Shown: one piece after another, positions 8,443 to 18,073 of the stretch
Layout of the letters: each line of letters starts with the position of its first letter
Position numbering within the stretch: position 1 is the first letter of the stretch
From: Paenibacillus sp. BIC5C1
GTDB taxonomy: Bacteria > Bacillota > Bacilli > Paenibacillales > Paenibacillaceae
Assembly (NCBI RefSeq): GCF_032399705.1
Contig: NZ_CP135922.1
Coordinates: 5,394,001 to 5,458,000, forward strand
DNA length: 64,000 nt
Reading direction: 5' to 3'
The notes under the pieces: generated by a model
Database searches by the model: none
The model's input: the letters and a program-made list of their open reading frames with translations, nothing else
What the model was told of the DNA's origin: nothing
Program-made: the position numbers and the translations under genes

Positions 8443-9477
8443 CTACCATTGTTTCTCGATCAGTTGGATGCGGTAAGTCAGGCTCTCCAACGTAACAGCG
8501 ACCACTCCAGTAAGGTATTCTCGTCGTGTGTCTCGCTGAATGATCAGTTTGGGCATATGCTCCTGTGGGATCATGTCCCGACAACCTTGAGTCAGGCCAT
8601 CCAGCATGGACGGGTCCATCGTATCCCCTGTAACCACAATCGTAGCCGGGTTGATGATTGCGATAATGGATACCAGCGTCTGTACCACCAGTTCCTGCAA
8701 TCCTTCCGTCGTTTTCAACATTCGCAGTTGTTCTTCCCGTGACACGCCAAATGGCAGAAAAGATACCTCTCCACCAAATTGCGTATTCCCTGTGAGCGGA
8801 CGACCATCAATGATAAAGCCTGCACCCGGAAAATGATTCTCCGGAAAAGTCACTACCGCAAAGTTCTTCTCTTCCTCAAATTGCTGCTGATTGTACAGTC
8901 CGTAGACCGTCAGGTTCATGTCATTGCCAATGACTACTTCCACATCATCATACTGTTCCTTGAGCCTTGGCCCTAACGGTTGACCCGCCAGATCCGGTAC
9001 GTCGCATATGCCAATCACACCGTTGTGTGCCACCCCTGGTATACCAATGCCAATGGCCTGCACATTGTGATGCGTTTCGATCAGTCTCGCAATCAAATCC
9101 TCTACCACAGTCACATTGATCTCATCCAAAATAAGAGTCTCTTCGTCCGTCATTTCCCCGTTCAGATTGGCATGGGTATGTGTGATCGAGTGAATGCCGC
9201 CCTCTGTTCGAATGATCAGGCAAAGAACGCTCGCGTAGTCCGCATTAAACTGATATCGACTGGCTGGTCTTCCCCCACTAGATTCATCCGGGCCCAAATC
9301 AATAATTTCACCAGTTTGGAGCAATTCGTTCAGGATCGTGCCGCATGTTGCAACACTGAGTTTGGTCAGGTTCGCAATGGAAGCCTTCGTGCCTACGTCC
9401 ATTGATCGAAGCGTATTCTTCACAAGTTCAACGTTGATCCGCTTCACCTGTTGGGTGTTGTGTGATGTAGGTAACAT
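8443..9477 (-). CDS. ROK-family transcriptional regulator (NagC/XylR type)
   Basis: 344 residues. A winged HTH is found at about 10-75 (NVELVKNTLRSMDVGTKASI, then GEIIDLG and the wing GGRPASRY). The ROK fold follows, with GIGIPGVAHNGVIG as the family's phosphate-type loop and NDMNLTVYGLY in place of the kinase N-D region. The zinc motif (CxCGxxGCxE) of ROK kinases and NagC is absent, so it should bind an effector without metal and without sugar kinase activity. It is the first gene of a two-gene unit with the MFS transporter. The start at 9477 has AAAGGAGG. The usual role is repression of sugar genes relieved by a sugar ligand; the sugar is unknown. Confidence 0.9.
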   Translation of the reverse strand: MLPTSHNTQQVKRINVELVKNTLRSMDVGTKASIANLTKLSVATCGTILNELLQTGEIIDLGPDESSGGRPASRYQFNADYASVLCLIIRTEGGIHSITHTHANLNGEMTDEETLILDEINVTVVEDLIARLIETHHNVQAIGIGIPGVAHNGVIGICDVPDLAGQPLGPRLKEQYDDVEVVIGNDMNLTVYGLYNQQQFEEEKNFAVVTFPENHFPGAGFIIDGRPLTGNTQFGGEVSFLPFGVSREEQLRMLKTTEGLQELVVQTLVSIIAIINPATIVVTGDTMDPSMLDGLTQGCRDMIPQEHMPKLIIQRDTRREYLTGVVAVTLESLTYRIQLIEKQW

Positions 9478-9672
9478 GGTTTGTATGCCTCCTTTCGTTC
9501 ATTTCGAACCATTCAATGAATGTTTTTAAAAGTGTTTTAATAATTGAAGTGTAGGGGGATTTGGGAGGAAAGTCAATGCTTAATTGGGAGCAATAATCGT
9601 TTGGATGGAAAGGCAAAAAGACAGTTCAAGATCATCTTATATGATCCTGCGCTGCCTTTGGTTAAGGTGTTT

Positions 9673-9942
9673 TTATGTAGACTGGCTCATCCGATTCGCT
9701 AAGATGCTCTTCTCCAGTCGGACTTTAAATAGCTTTCGGTTCAAATCCTGTTCCATGGAATGAAGGTGATATGCTGCTTGTTTCACGGTATCCATCTCTA
9801 GCACACCTGCCTGCTTCGCAATGATGTCCATGGCGTCCAAGATTAGTTTGTTGCATGTGATGAGTTGATCAACGTAATCGTCTTCCTGTATTACGAGTTG
9901 TGCGTACTGCAAAGCGAGGTCTTCGCTGTTGGTACTTGTCAT
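9673..9942 (-). CDS. Hypothetical alpha-helical protein
   Basis: 89 residues from the ATG at 9942, chosen because GGGGTGGTGAC lies just before it and because an in-frame upstream start would extend into the shared regulatory region. The protein is predicted all-helical (EDLALQYAQLVIQEDDYVDQ; AAYHLHSMEQDLNRKLFKV), without membrane segments. Not recognised. It is divergent from a small XRE regulator and shares with it an intergenic region bearing two inverted 18-bp sites, so the regulator probably controls it. Such pairs are sometimes phage- or sporulation-associated, but nothing here proves that. Confidence 0.6.
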   Translation of the reverse strand: MTSTNSEDLALQYAQLVIQEDDYVDQLITCNKLILDAMDIIAKQAGVLEMDTVKQAAYHLHSMEQDLNRKLFKVRLEKSILANRMSQST

Positions 9943-9960
9943 GTCACCACCCCTAAAATT

Positions 9961-10015
9961 GGTACGCATAAGAGTACCAGGTATACAAAAAGTATATGGT
10001 ACGCTCATGCGTAAC
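9961..10015. promoter_or_regulatory. Paired inverted 18-bp operator-like sites
   Basis: GGTACGCATAAGAGTACC at 9961-9978 recurs in inverted orientation at 9998-10015 as GTTACGCATGAGCGTACC (reading the minus strand), with 15 of 18 bases the same. The two copies flank a 19-bp AT-rich centre. They lie between the divergent start codons at 9942 and 10051, a natural place for autoregulation by the XRE protein. Confidence 0.55.
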
Positions 10016-10050
10016 GTCAAGACCATATGGAAATTTTAGGAGTGATACTC

Positions 10051-10266
10051 ATGGCTAAGAAAGTCGTCGTCAACATTCATAAACTCACGGAAAAACATAA
10101 TATCTCTTTGCGTGAACTAGCACGATTGTCTGATATCCGACACGCTGCGTTGAGTGAGTTGCAGTCTGGGAAACGAGAGAATATCAATTTTACTCATATT
10201 GAGCGGATTGCCGAGGCGTTGGATATAGATGATATAAGAGAGATTATTGAGATTCATGAGGATTAG
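10051..10266 (+). CDS. Small XRE-family regulator
   Basis: 71 residues, start ATG 10051 with TTTAGGAGTG upstream; the longer in-frame ATG at 10027 lacks a site. The whole protein is one helix-turn-helix: LTEKHNISLRELARLSDI, RHAALSELQSGKRENI, and FTHIERIAEALDIDDIREII. The sequence RHAALSELQSGK is typical of the compact YozG-like XRE group found in Firmicutes. Predicted to bind the inverted pair of sites just upstream and control both itself and the divergent hypothetical gene. Confidence 0.85.
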   Translation: MAKKVVVNIHKLTEKHNISLRELARLSDIRHAALSELQSGKRENINFTHIERIAEALDIDDIREIIEIHED

Positions 10267-10350
10267 TTTCTTTACCTTGATGAAATAATCACCAACCATT
10301 TTCTTGTCAAATGACTTTTCACACATAGCTGCCAATTACATGTACGACAA

Positions 10351-10378
10351 AAAGGAGCTGCCACTAGGTAGCTCCTTT
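10351..10378. terminator. Bidirectional terminator
   Basis: AAAGGAGCT-GCC...GG-AGCTCCTTT hairpin with A-run on one side and T-run on the other. It separates the plus-strand XRE gene from the minus-strand surface protein gene that ends at 10451. Confidence 0.75.
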
Positions 10379-12439
10379 ACTATCGTTATACAGACGATAC
10401 TATGAATGAGTATCTCAATTAATAATTTTGGATTGATTACTTTCCTTGATTTAATCGATAAAATGTACATTTTGCAGGAACCTTTTCAGTATAACCGCTG
10501 CCTGCGCCCTCGTTACATTCTCCGTCGGGGCAAAGCGTCCGTCCTCCATCCCTTTCATTATGCCGTCTTCCCATACCCGGACTACTGGAACCTGCGCCCA
10601 GGAAGAAATGGAGTCTCGATCCGTGAAAGTTTCCAGATGGCCTCCCTCTTGCCCATCACTACCGTTTCCATGGCTGGTGAAGGTTAAAGCGCCAGCCATC
10701 AAAACAGCCATTTGCTCGCGAGTAATTGGATCGTTAGGCGCAAAACGGCCGGAACCGATGCCGCTAACCAGCCCGCTAGCCACTGCCGAATTTACTGCAG
10801 ATGCATACCATGCGGATGCAGGGACATCCGTAAAACGATCACTGCCCTCGCTCCCCTTCACGGATAGCCCTAGTGCACGAACGAGCAAGGCTGAGAATTC
10901 CGCTCGTGTAACGGTTCCCTCTGCATCAAAACGGTCAGCAGCCACGCCGTTCACCAGCAGTTTGGACGCCAGATGCTCTATATCCACTTTCGCCCAATGT
11001 CCACTTAAATCGGCGAAGGTTCGGGCTTGCACATTTACGACTGTGTATAAGCTGTTATGTGGCACGTTCAGAATCGCTTCATTAGTGCCGTCTGGACCGG
11101 TTTCCATCTTTGCTGGAACAAACACGACGGTTCCGTTCTCCGGGATATACTGAACGGCAACCAGGTTATGATTTGTGTTCTCTCGGTCCAACTTAATGGT
11201 ACGAATCGTGTACGATCCGCCATAGTCGTGCACCTCCAACATTTGCCCGTTTGCTTCGACCATCACCTTGTAGTCAATAACGTCAGCGAAAACAGAAAAA
11301 CCTTTGGAAACGCCGATCCGATTGATCTCTTCCCGAATTTGCTCACCGGCCAACTCCTGTATGATGTTCACGGTCAAATTCGATATTTCCGCATCGAGAC
11401 GCTCCGCCAAGCGGATCAGATTGATTGCGCTTAACCGTAATTGGTAGCTAGAATCGTTCAACCTCACCTCTATAATTGTATTAGGATTAGCTTTGACCAT
11501 ATCCGCGATCCAGTCAGCTTGAAGCTGTGCCTGTACTACTTGCTCCCGATTGCCGATTGTAATGCTGACAAACGGTTTCATCGTATCTTTCAAGAGTTCC
11601 AGCACTTGCTTCCTCGTCCGTTCAGGGAGGATGATTTTCTCGATCATCGTGCCGTCCGAACGTTTGACTTGTTTGATGTCGGATGGATCGATAACAATTG
11701 TAATCCCACCATTCGGAGCTAACTTCACAGTTGTCCCAGATGTGCCTGATCGATCGTCGTTACCCGATGATGGGACCGGTCGATTGCCGTTATCCGACGA
11801 AGACGGAGTTAAGATCCCAGTTACAGTGATCGTTTTCACTGCTTCATTGCCTGCTTTGTCGAGGGCATAAACCGTATAGTCGCCGTTGGTAGTAATAGTG
11901 AATTGAGGTACGGCCAAAATATCGTTTCCTTTCGTTCCGCCGACAAAATCAACTTCACTAAGACTTCCAGGCAGCCAACGGAGCTGCGTCATGGCATTTC
12001 CCGCAGCCACCCCATACACGCTTGCCATCACACTTATCGTTTTACGTTCCAATCCGTTCGGTACAACCGTCAGGGCAACCTCGGGCGGGATCGACGCGAT
12101 ACGAATTCCGCTCACGTCCGGTGCTGCGTAAGTTAGCGTAGCTGAGTGCCCGCTAGAGGTGCGAACGATACTTGCACCGTTTGGGAGCTCCAATGCTGCA
12201 GCAACTTCAATTCCGTCAACATCCGCCAACCCCCCAGGAACTTCGAATTCGAAAGTAAGTTTTGTCACTGCCTCGCCGCGTGCTCCCATATATGAGGCAT
12301 ATACCGTCTGAGTGACGGAATTATCTCCAACCCTGATCGGAACGACCGGTGTCCCTATTACGGTTACTTCATATCCGTAAAATACTGTAAAGCGAAGCGT
12401 ATCTCTCGTTCCGTACAAATCATTGACCGGTGCGGTTAG

Positions 12440-14345
12440 CACCACTCCCACCCAAGCGGCTTCAAACACCGCCATAGCGTCATTCAAACTGACAGTTGCT
12501 TCATCCAAACGAGTCTGAGATTGATTTTCCGCATCGTCGGCAATAGCCTGCGCTGCATCTATCGCGGTCTGCAGGGTAGCGCGATCTCCTGCCGAAGTTT
12601 GCCCTACATCCGTTCCTTCGGGATGATCTGCCAATGCCTGCTGCGCTGCCTTAATCGCCGAGTCCAGTGCAGTCGGAATGCCCGCTTGTATCACAGCGGC
12701 ATTAAAGACTTGAACCGCTGAATCTAACTCGTTAACCGCGGTATTCAGTTGATCCTGTGTGTAATTGCCCCCGTTATCGAGAATCTGCTGCGCAACATCC
12801 AGTGCAGTTTCCAGCGCGGTGCGCGTTCCTGCCGAAGTCTGCCCTACATCCGTTCCTTCGGGATGATCTGCCAATGCCTGCTGCGCTGCCTTAATCGCCG
12901 AGTCCAGTGCAGTCGGAATACCCGCTTGTATCACAGCAGCATTAAAAACTTGAACCGCTGTATCTAACTCGTTAACCGCGATATCCAGTTGATCCTGTGT
13001 GTAATTGCCCGTGTTAACAAAAATCTGCTGCGCTACATCCAGTGCAGTTTCCAGGGCAGCGCGCTCTCCTGCTGAAGTCTGCCCTACATCCGTTCCTTCG
13101 GGATGATCTGCCAATGCCTGCTGCGCTGCCGTAATCGCCGAGTCCAGTGCAGTCGGAATACCAGCTTTTATCACAGCAGTATTAAAAACTTGAACCGCTG
13201 TATCTAACTCGTTAACCACAGTATCTAGTTGAGTCTGCGTGTAATTGCCCGCGTTAAGGAGAATCTGCTGTGCCGCATCTAGCACAGTTTCCAGTGCGGT
13301 GCGCGTTCCTGCCGAAGTCTGCCCTACATCCGTTCCTTCGGGATGATCTGCTAACGCCTGCTGCGCAACCGTGATCGCCGCGCCAAGCGCCGTCGGAACA
13401 CCCGCTTGTATCACAGCGGCATTAAAAACTTGGACCGCTGTATTTAACTCGTTAACCGCGGTATCCAGTTGACCCTGCGTGTAATCGCCCGCGTTATCGA
13501 GAATCTGCTGCGCCGCATCCAGTGCAGTTTCCAGCGCGGTGCGCGTTCCTGCCGAAGTTTGCCCTACATCTGTTCCCTGAGGATGATCCGTCAACGCCTG
13601 CTGCGCCGCCGTGATCGCCGAGTCCAGTCCAGTCGGAATACCCGCTTGTATCACAGCAGCATTGAAGACTTGAACCGCTGCATTTAACTCGTTAACCGCG
13701 GTATCCAGTTGATCCTGTGTGTAATTGCCCGCGTTATCAAGGATCTGCTGCGCTGCATCGGTTGCGGATTGCAGTGCAGTGCGAGCTCCTGCCGAAGTTT
13801 GCCCTACATCTGTTCCCTGAGGATGATCCGTCAACGCCTGCTGCGCCGCCGTGATCGCCGAGTCCAGTCCAGTCGGAATACCCGCTTGTATCACAGCAGC
13901 ATTGAAGACTTGAACCGCTGCATTTAACTTGATAACCACGGTATCCAGTTGATCCTGTGTGTAATTGCCCGCGTTATCAAGGATCTGCTGCGCTGCATCG
14001 GTTGCGGATTGCAGTGCAGTGCGAGCTCCTGCCGAAGTCTGCCCTACATTCGTTCCTTGCGGATGATCCATCAATGCTTGCTGCGCCGCCGCAATCGCCG
14101 CCCGCAACGCTGCGGGATTGCCAGCCTGAACAATTTGAGCATTGAATGCCTCAATTGAAGAGATCAGAGGAGTTGCAGCGCTAGCTAGGTCGGAGGCGAT
14201 GGTGGCATTCCCGATTCCGTCGATAAAAAGCATGGCTGCGTCATAGGCTGACAATAAGTCGTTGTAGGCATTGGCCGAAACTTGTCCTACGCCGGTGCCA
14301 ACCAGTTTACTTTTCAACAACGACTTGGCGCTAGAGAGCGCTTGA
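12440..14345 (-). repeat. Tandem 240-bp (80-residue) coding repeats, about 8 copies
   Basis: Units of exactly 80 residues with the pattern ALDSAIxAAQQALxDHPxGT, DVGQTSAGxRTALETA, NYTQDQLDTAVNEL and VFNAAVIQAGIPT. Seven copies are close and one (nearest the N-terminus, about 14110-14345) is diverged. Two neighbouring copies (about 13552-13690 and 13792-13930) are essentially identical at DNA level, a sign of recent duplication or gene conversion. The helix pattern resembles FIVAR/GA three-helix modules used as extended stalks in surface adhesins. Confidence 0.85.
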
Positions 14346-14636
14346 AATAACGCCGTTCCGTCCACAAACGTATGTCCGTTGCTTGACGCATAAGCGGCTA
14401 CAGGAGAATTCTCAATACCAAATATTTTCAGATTGCTCGGATTACTCGCAAATACACCTGAACCAAAAGTTGTTGCATCGCCTAACACAGTTATACTAGT
14501 CAAGCTGTTATTATAGAATGAACTACTGGCGACATTCGTTACGCTGGCTGGGATGACAAGTTTCGTAATGTGATTGGTGTCGAAAGCCCCGCCATTAATC
14601 GTCTTCAAATTTTCCGATAATTTAATTGATGTTAAA

Positions 14637-14643
14637 TTATTCA
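14637..14643. repeat. Target-site duplication, left copy
   Basis: TTATTCA next to the left end of the IS element; the same seven bases flank the right end at 16146-16152. Confidence 0.9.
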
Positions 14644-16145
14644 CTCAACTTTCGCACCTAGAATATTGAGTCAACCCCTTGTGGGCGTAAGAGAATTTAA
14701 ACATTACTGTTTCTCTTGACAAAAAAAACACCTTGCTTGTTTAGTATCATGGAAGTGCGACCAACCATGAACAAGAAAGGTGTGTAACCCTATGTTACAA
14801 CAACATTCCCTGTCTGACCAGTCTCGTTTTTCTAAACTTTTTGCTTCACTTCACATCGGGAAAGCTTTGCGGCATGCAGGGATTTCCAAATCGTTTGGTC
14901 TTTCGAGTTTAGCTATTTTTCGAATCGTGTTCTCCTTGGTTTTTGAAGGGAAGAACTGGTTTCGCCTGTTGGAGAGTAACCGCGGAGCCGATCTGCCAGG
15001 TAAAGATGTCATCTATCGATTCTTGAATCAATCTTCCTTTGCTTGGCGGCGATTTTTGCAGACATTAAGTCTCCAGATCGTACGCTATTTTGAAACGCTC
15101 ATTTCCTCCAAACGCGTACGTGTATTTATTGTGGATGATTCGGTGCTCAGCCGAAACCGGAGTAAAAAAGCAGAACTGCTGGCACGTGTGTTTGACCATT
15201 CTGCAGGCAGGTACATCAAAGGCTACACGATGCTCACACTCGGCTGGTCGGACGGTTTTAGCTTTGCACCGCTCGATTTTGTCATGCTGTCTTCCGCCAA
15301 ACTGGCCAATCGTTTTTGCGAAATGGCCTCCCATCTCTCGAAACGCAGCCATGGATACAAACGCCGAATAGAGTCTTTTTCTCGGAAGCCCGATGCCGTT
15401 GTGGGCTTGTTAGATCGGGCGTTAAAAGCCAGCTTCACGGCGGATTATGTTTTGATGGACAGCTGGTTTACGCAGGTTCCATTACTTCGCGAGCTCACAG
15501 CCAGAGGTCTGCCGGTGATTGGAATGATTAAAGAAATGAAGCAACGGTATCTCGTACAGGGACAGCGTATGACGCTAGGTGCTGTGTTTCAAAGCCTGCC
15601 TAAATCGAGTTCAAAAGACATCAAAGGCTCCGTGGTCGTACATACGTCGTGCGGTCTGCCCGTGAAGCTTGTTTTTGTGCGCAATCGGAATAAAAGACGG
15701 GAATGGCTTACCATTTTAAGTACAGACGTCACGCTGGATGCGGCAGAAATTGTACGAATTTACGGCATGCGTTGGAGTATTGAGACCTTTTTTAAAGTGA
15801 CCAAAAGCTATTTAAAACTAGGAACCGAATTTCAGGGCCGTTCCTTCGACCAACTGATTAGCCACACGACGGTTGTATTCAGCCGTTATTTAGCGATGGA
15901 ATACGAACGACGCGAAACCAATGATGACCGAACCCTGGGAGGACTCTTTTTCCTCTTTGCCGATGAGGTTCGGGATCTGGACTTTCAAACCGCGCTTCAG
16001 CAGCTGATGCGTTTATTTCTCGACATGTCTCAAGCGAAAACGAAAACGAACAAAATGGACGTTTTTTGTCAACTACAAGAATGGATCTCCGGTTTACCCA
16101 GCTATATCAAGGGTTTGTTTGGAGATTTAAGCTGCGAAAGTTGAG
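14644..16145 (+). mobile_element. Complete IS4-family insertion sequence, 1502 bp
   Basis: Bounded by terminal inverted repeats: left CTCAACTTTCGCACCT and right (reverse complement) CTCAACTTTCGCAGCT, 15 of 16 matching. It is flanked by a 7-bp direct duplication TTATTCA. It carries a single intact transposase with the IS4-family YREK signature. A 7-bp duplication and the transposase type fit the ISPepr1-like part of the IS4 family, which is an inference. The element lies opposite in orientation to the surface-protein gene it interrupts. A TTGACA at 14716-14721 followed by a weak -10 may drive the transposase. Confidence 0.93.
14792..16144 (+). CDS. IS4-family transposase, intact
   Basis: 450-residue DDE transposase that cuts and joins the ends of the surrounding element. 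Catalytic regions visible: first aspartate in VFIVDDSVLSRNRSKK (about residue 115), second in DYVLMDSWFT (about 220), and the C-terminal glutamate in the exact Y-x2-R-x3-E-x6-K signature YGMRWSIETFFKVTK (about 324-338). The ATG at 14792 is favoured over the in-frame GTG at 14780 because GAAAGG precedes it. The stop codon TGA (16142-16144) lies inside the right terminal inverted repeat, so the coding region fills the element. No frameshift or stop is present, which suggests recent arrival. Confidence 0.95.
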   Translation: MLQQHSLSDQSRFSKLFASLHIGKALRHAGISKSFGLSSLAIFRIVFSLVFEGKNWFRLLESNRGADLPGKDVIYRFLNQSSFAWRRFLQTLSLQIVRYFETLISSKRVRVFIVDDSVLSRNRSKKAELLARVFDHSAGRYIKGYTMLTLGWSDGFSFAPLDFVMLSSAKLANRFCEMASHLSKRSHGYKRRIESFSRKPDAVVGLLDRALKASFTADYVLMDSWFTQVPLLRELTARGLPVIGMIKEMKQRYLVQGQRMTLGAVFQSLPKSSSKDIKGSVVVHTSCGLPVKLVFVRNRNKRREWLTILSTDVTLDAAEIVRIYGMRWSIETFFKVTKSYLKLGTEFQGRSFDQLISHTTVVFSRYLAMEYERRETNDDRTLGGLFFLFADEVRDLDFQTALQQLMRLFLDMSQAKTKTNKMDVFCQLQEWISGLPSYIKGLFGDLSCES

Positions 16146-16585
16146 TTATTCATATAAAAAGAATAATTGCCGATCATCGTCACACTATCCGGAAAAACGA
16201 CTGTTGTAAGCGGATTGTTCTCAAATGCGCTGGAGCCGATCGTTAACAAACCGTCTGGAAGTTCTATGGAAGTGAGGCTGGTATAACGGAAGCCATACGT
16301 TTGAATGACCTTCACAGTGTCCGGAATCACGACGCTCGTAATTCTAGGTTTGCCTGTATTATACGTATCAAATGCTGCTCTCCCAATTTCAGTTACCGAA
16401 GTTCCCTCATACTCATCGGGAATAACTACATTCAGATCCGTACCCTTGTAGTCCGTAACCGTTGCGCCATTGGGGCCGATTGTAAAAGTAAAATCGTTCT
16501 CAGCTGCATGGACAGGCAGAATCTGTGAGAATGAAGTCCCAAACGTAAATATTACAATTAATAGACATATGGCTGTTTTTTTCAT
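16127..16585 (-). pseudogene. Surface protein N-terminal part (signal peptide plus LRR), cut by IS
   Basis: The start of the same giant protein: signal peptide MKKTAICLLIVIFTFGTSFS...VHA (cleavage near residue 28), then BspA-type LRR_5 units such as TSVTEIGRAAFDT, YTSLTSIELPDGL and TIGSSAFENNPL. The native sequence ends at FYMNN (TSD at 16146-16152); the last five residues, STFAA, and the stop codon are read from the IS end. Start at 16585 has AAAGGAG. What can be made now is only a 152-residue secreted LRR fragment without a wall anchor. BspA-type LRRs commonly mediate binding to host or matrix proteins. Confidence 0.9.
16146..16152. repeat. Target-site duplication, right copy
   Basis: TTATTCA directly after the right inverted repeat, identical to 14637-14643. 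Confidence 0.9.
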
Positions 16586-17120
16586 GGATTTTCTCCTTTG
16601 TTATAACGCTTAAAGTGAGATGATAAAGAGTAGAAAAATTTCGGATGAGCGGGATAGGGCTAGGCTTGCAAGTGGATGGCAACTACATTTGATTATTAAG
16701 AAGGCTAATAAAAGAATAATGAAAAAATTAGCATATTTCTCTAACGCCTGAGGAGTCGAATCGATCGTAGGGCGGTGGGCTATATCGATAAGGCATAATC
16801 CACCGTTTATCATTTGCTTCACTATTGGTTTGCCTTCAGCAAGTGAAGAGTGGTCAGATTGAAATTTTGGCGCAGATCATGCTGCTTGTACTGGCTCATT
16901 TCCATGGGGAACGAGCTGCATTAAGTTGGACATTGCTTTGCGGGCGCAAAACAGACAACTCTTTAGCGTCACGGAAACGATTGGTGCAAGGCACAATGAG
17001 TCAGGATGCGAAACATTGGAAAACCTAACCTTTTTATTGTCATGGACCGTTGCGGAATGCGTCACGGTGGAATGCTGATGAAGACTCTGAGATCTTTCAC
17101 GATTTCACATGCCAATTGGG
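16586..17120. other. No intact gene; promoter side of the surface protein and decayed DNA
   Basis: About 530 bp with only short frames on both strands. The AT-rich half next to 16586 must hold the promoter of the disrupted surface gene, but no clear -35/-10 pair was found. The right part (from about 16850) has a coding feel (LAQIMLLVLAHF) but no recognisable protein; it may belong to the transposase relic that follows. Confidence 0.5.
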
Positions 17121-17338
17121 AACGCCACAGTGCCGTTCCAAGCGCGTCATCGTGTTGTCTTCTTTCGTGATTTTGAGGGAATTGAAATTCGTGTGATGAC
17201 CGATTAATCTTTCGTACAACCGAAACTATCTTCTATGGTCAGTTGTTCTCTGCACTTATCGTCTTTGTGCTGCTCAAATGGCTGTTTGATGCTTTTAGAC
17301 GAGTTGCCGGTCGAATGGAAGATTCGTATAAATCTTAG
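17121..17338 (+). pseudogene. Relic of a second IS4-like transposase
   Basis: Two pieces in different frames. The first reads ATVPFQARHRVVFFRDFEG then IEIRVMTD and a stop at 17205-17207, like the strand just before the catalytic glutamate helix of IS4-type transposases ('RVVRxxDxEGxEIxxxT'). The second (17219-17338) reads IFYGQLFSALIVFVLLKWL followed by a stop, like their C-terminal end. The segment with the glutamate, about 40 residues, is missing between them. It differs from the intact IS transposase next door. Confidence 0.5.
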
Positions 17339-17482
17339 GTTGAATCTCCATTACGGATCACCTCCGGTCACAAATTCTGGTTAATCAACAGGCCTGCTAA
17401 CATCTAAGACTTAGCCTCCATCAATAACCATATTCCTTTTTACCTCACTTATTATATACGATTTGTTAAACACAGGACATAA

Positions 17483-17668
17483 GTCTCTTATGTTTACTTG
17501 AGTACACCTAAATTCTTGTTGCATAACTATTTGATCCTTGTATTAACTAGGACCATTGCTTCATTATTTTATGGATTAATAATCTACTCATATGTGGACC
17601 ACAGAATGAAGTTCCATCATAGAAGAATTGGAGCTAAAATAATTTTCATTCTCTTAGTGGGGGAGTAA
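17483..17668 (+). CDS. Membrane-segment fragment, unknown
   Basis: A short open frame of about 60 codons after a stop codon, with one hydrophobic helix (LILVLTRTIASLFYGLIIY) followed by a basic tail (HHRRIGAK) and a second short hydrophobic run. No convincing start codon or ribosome binding site is present (a TTG at 17498 is possible), so it is probably the 3' end of a lost membrane protein gene. It stops at 17668 directly in front of, and in the same frame as, the C39-like fragment. Confidence 0.35.
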   Translation, partial: VSYVYLSTPKFLLHNYLILVLTRTIASLFYGLIIYSYVDHRMKFHHRRIGAKIIFILLVGE

Positions 17669-18073
17669 CTAATATCGATTGATCCAAGTACTTGGGAAAC
17701 GGGATATAACAGCATTGATAAATTTTATGTCTCTGGAGTTACCAATCAGAAACAATGGACCTATGCATCAGGACAGTATACTGGTTGCTCACCTACCGCA
17801 GCCTCAAACATTGCAATGTGGTTTGCAAAAAGTTATCCTTCTTTAAATCCTACAAATAACCAAAGAGACATAGTTATGTCTTTAAGAAAAGAGATGGGAA
17901 CTACACAGACCAGTTCGGGTGAGGGTCTAACTGACTTTTATTATATCGACGATGGACTGCAATCCTACTTCAGAAAAAATGGAAGACCTAACGCTGAAGT
18001 ACAAAATGGACTCTTGCCTGATTACGACATTTGGAAAATGAGAATTAAATATAAAGGAGATCAAGAAAGATGA
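17669..18073 (+). pseudogene. C39-like cysteine peptidase family fragment
   Basis: The open frame starts right after a stop codon at 17666-17668 and encodes WETGYNSIDKFYVSGV, then QYTGCSPTAASNIAMWFA. G-C-x-P-T-A-A is the active-site cysteine motif of Peptidase_C39_2/papain-like proteins. The usual downstream histidine region is not evident, the protein is only about 134 residues, and the first ATG (17816) lies after the cysteine. GGGGGAG at 17659-17665 is placed as a ribosome binding site for an ATA/ATT codon, so the original start may have been mutated or lost. Its TGA overlaps the ATG of the next gene (18070), so the two were once translated together. Confidence 0.5.

Larger units (their letters stand above)
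10451..14644 (-). pseudogene. SLH-anchored repeat surface protein, C-terminal 1394 residues (IS-disrupted)
   Basis: This is the larger part of a giant exported protein cut by an IS element at 14644. From the insertion onward it has the rest of a BspA-type leucine-rich repeat block (LTSIKLSENLKTINGGAF and similar). About eight tandem 80-residue helical repeats follow (DNA 12440-14345), then beta-rich domains with two Ig-like parts, and three SLH domains at the end (about 10460-11020) with the ITRE/VTRA motifs (for example FADLSGHWAKVDIEHLA and REQMAVLMAGAL). The SLH block would bind secondary cell-wall polymer. The apparent start at 14644 is a GTG created by the IS junction with no ribosome binding site, so this half is probably not expressed or exported. 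The frame on both sides fits perfectly when the IS and one duplication copy are removed, giving about 1541 residues. Confidence 0.9.

Noticed and set aside
12521..14158. Series of about 70-codon plus-strand frames every 240 bp
   Set aside because: They are antisense readings of the tandem coding repeats, not a gene family.
12440..14345. Regularly spaced repeats considered as a CRISPR array
   Set aside because: The 240-bp unit is fully coding and in frame, with no short repeat/unique spacer pattern.
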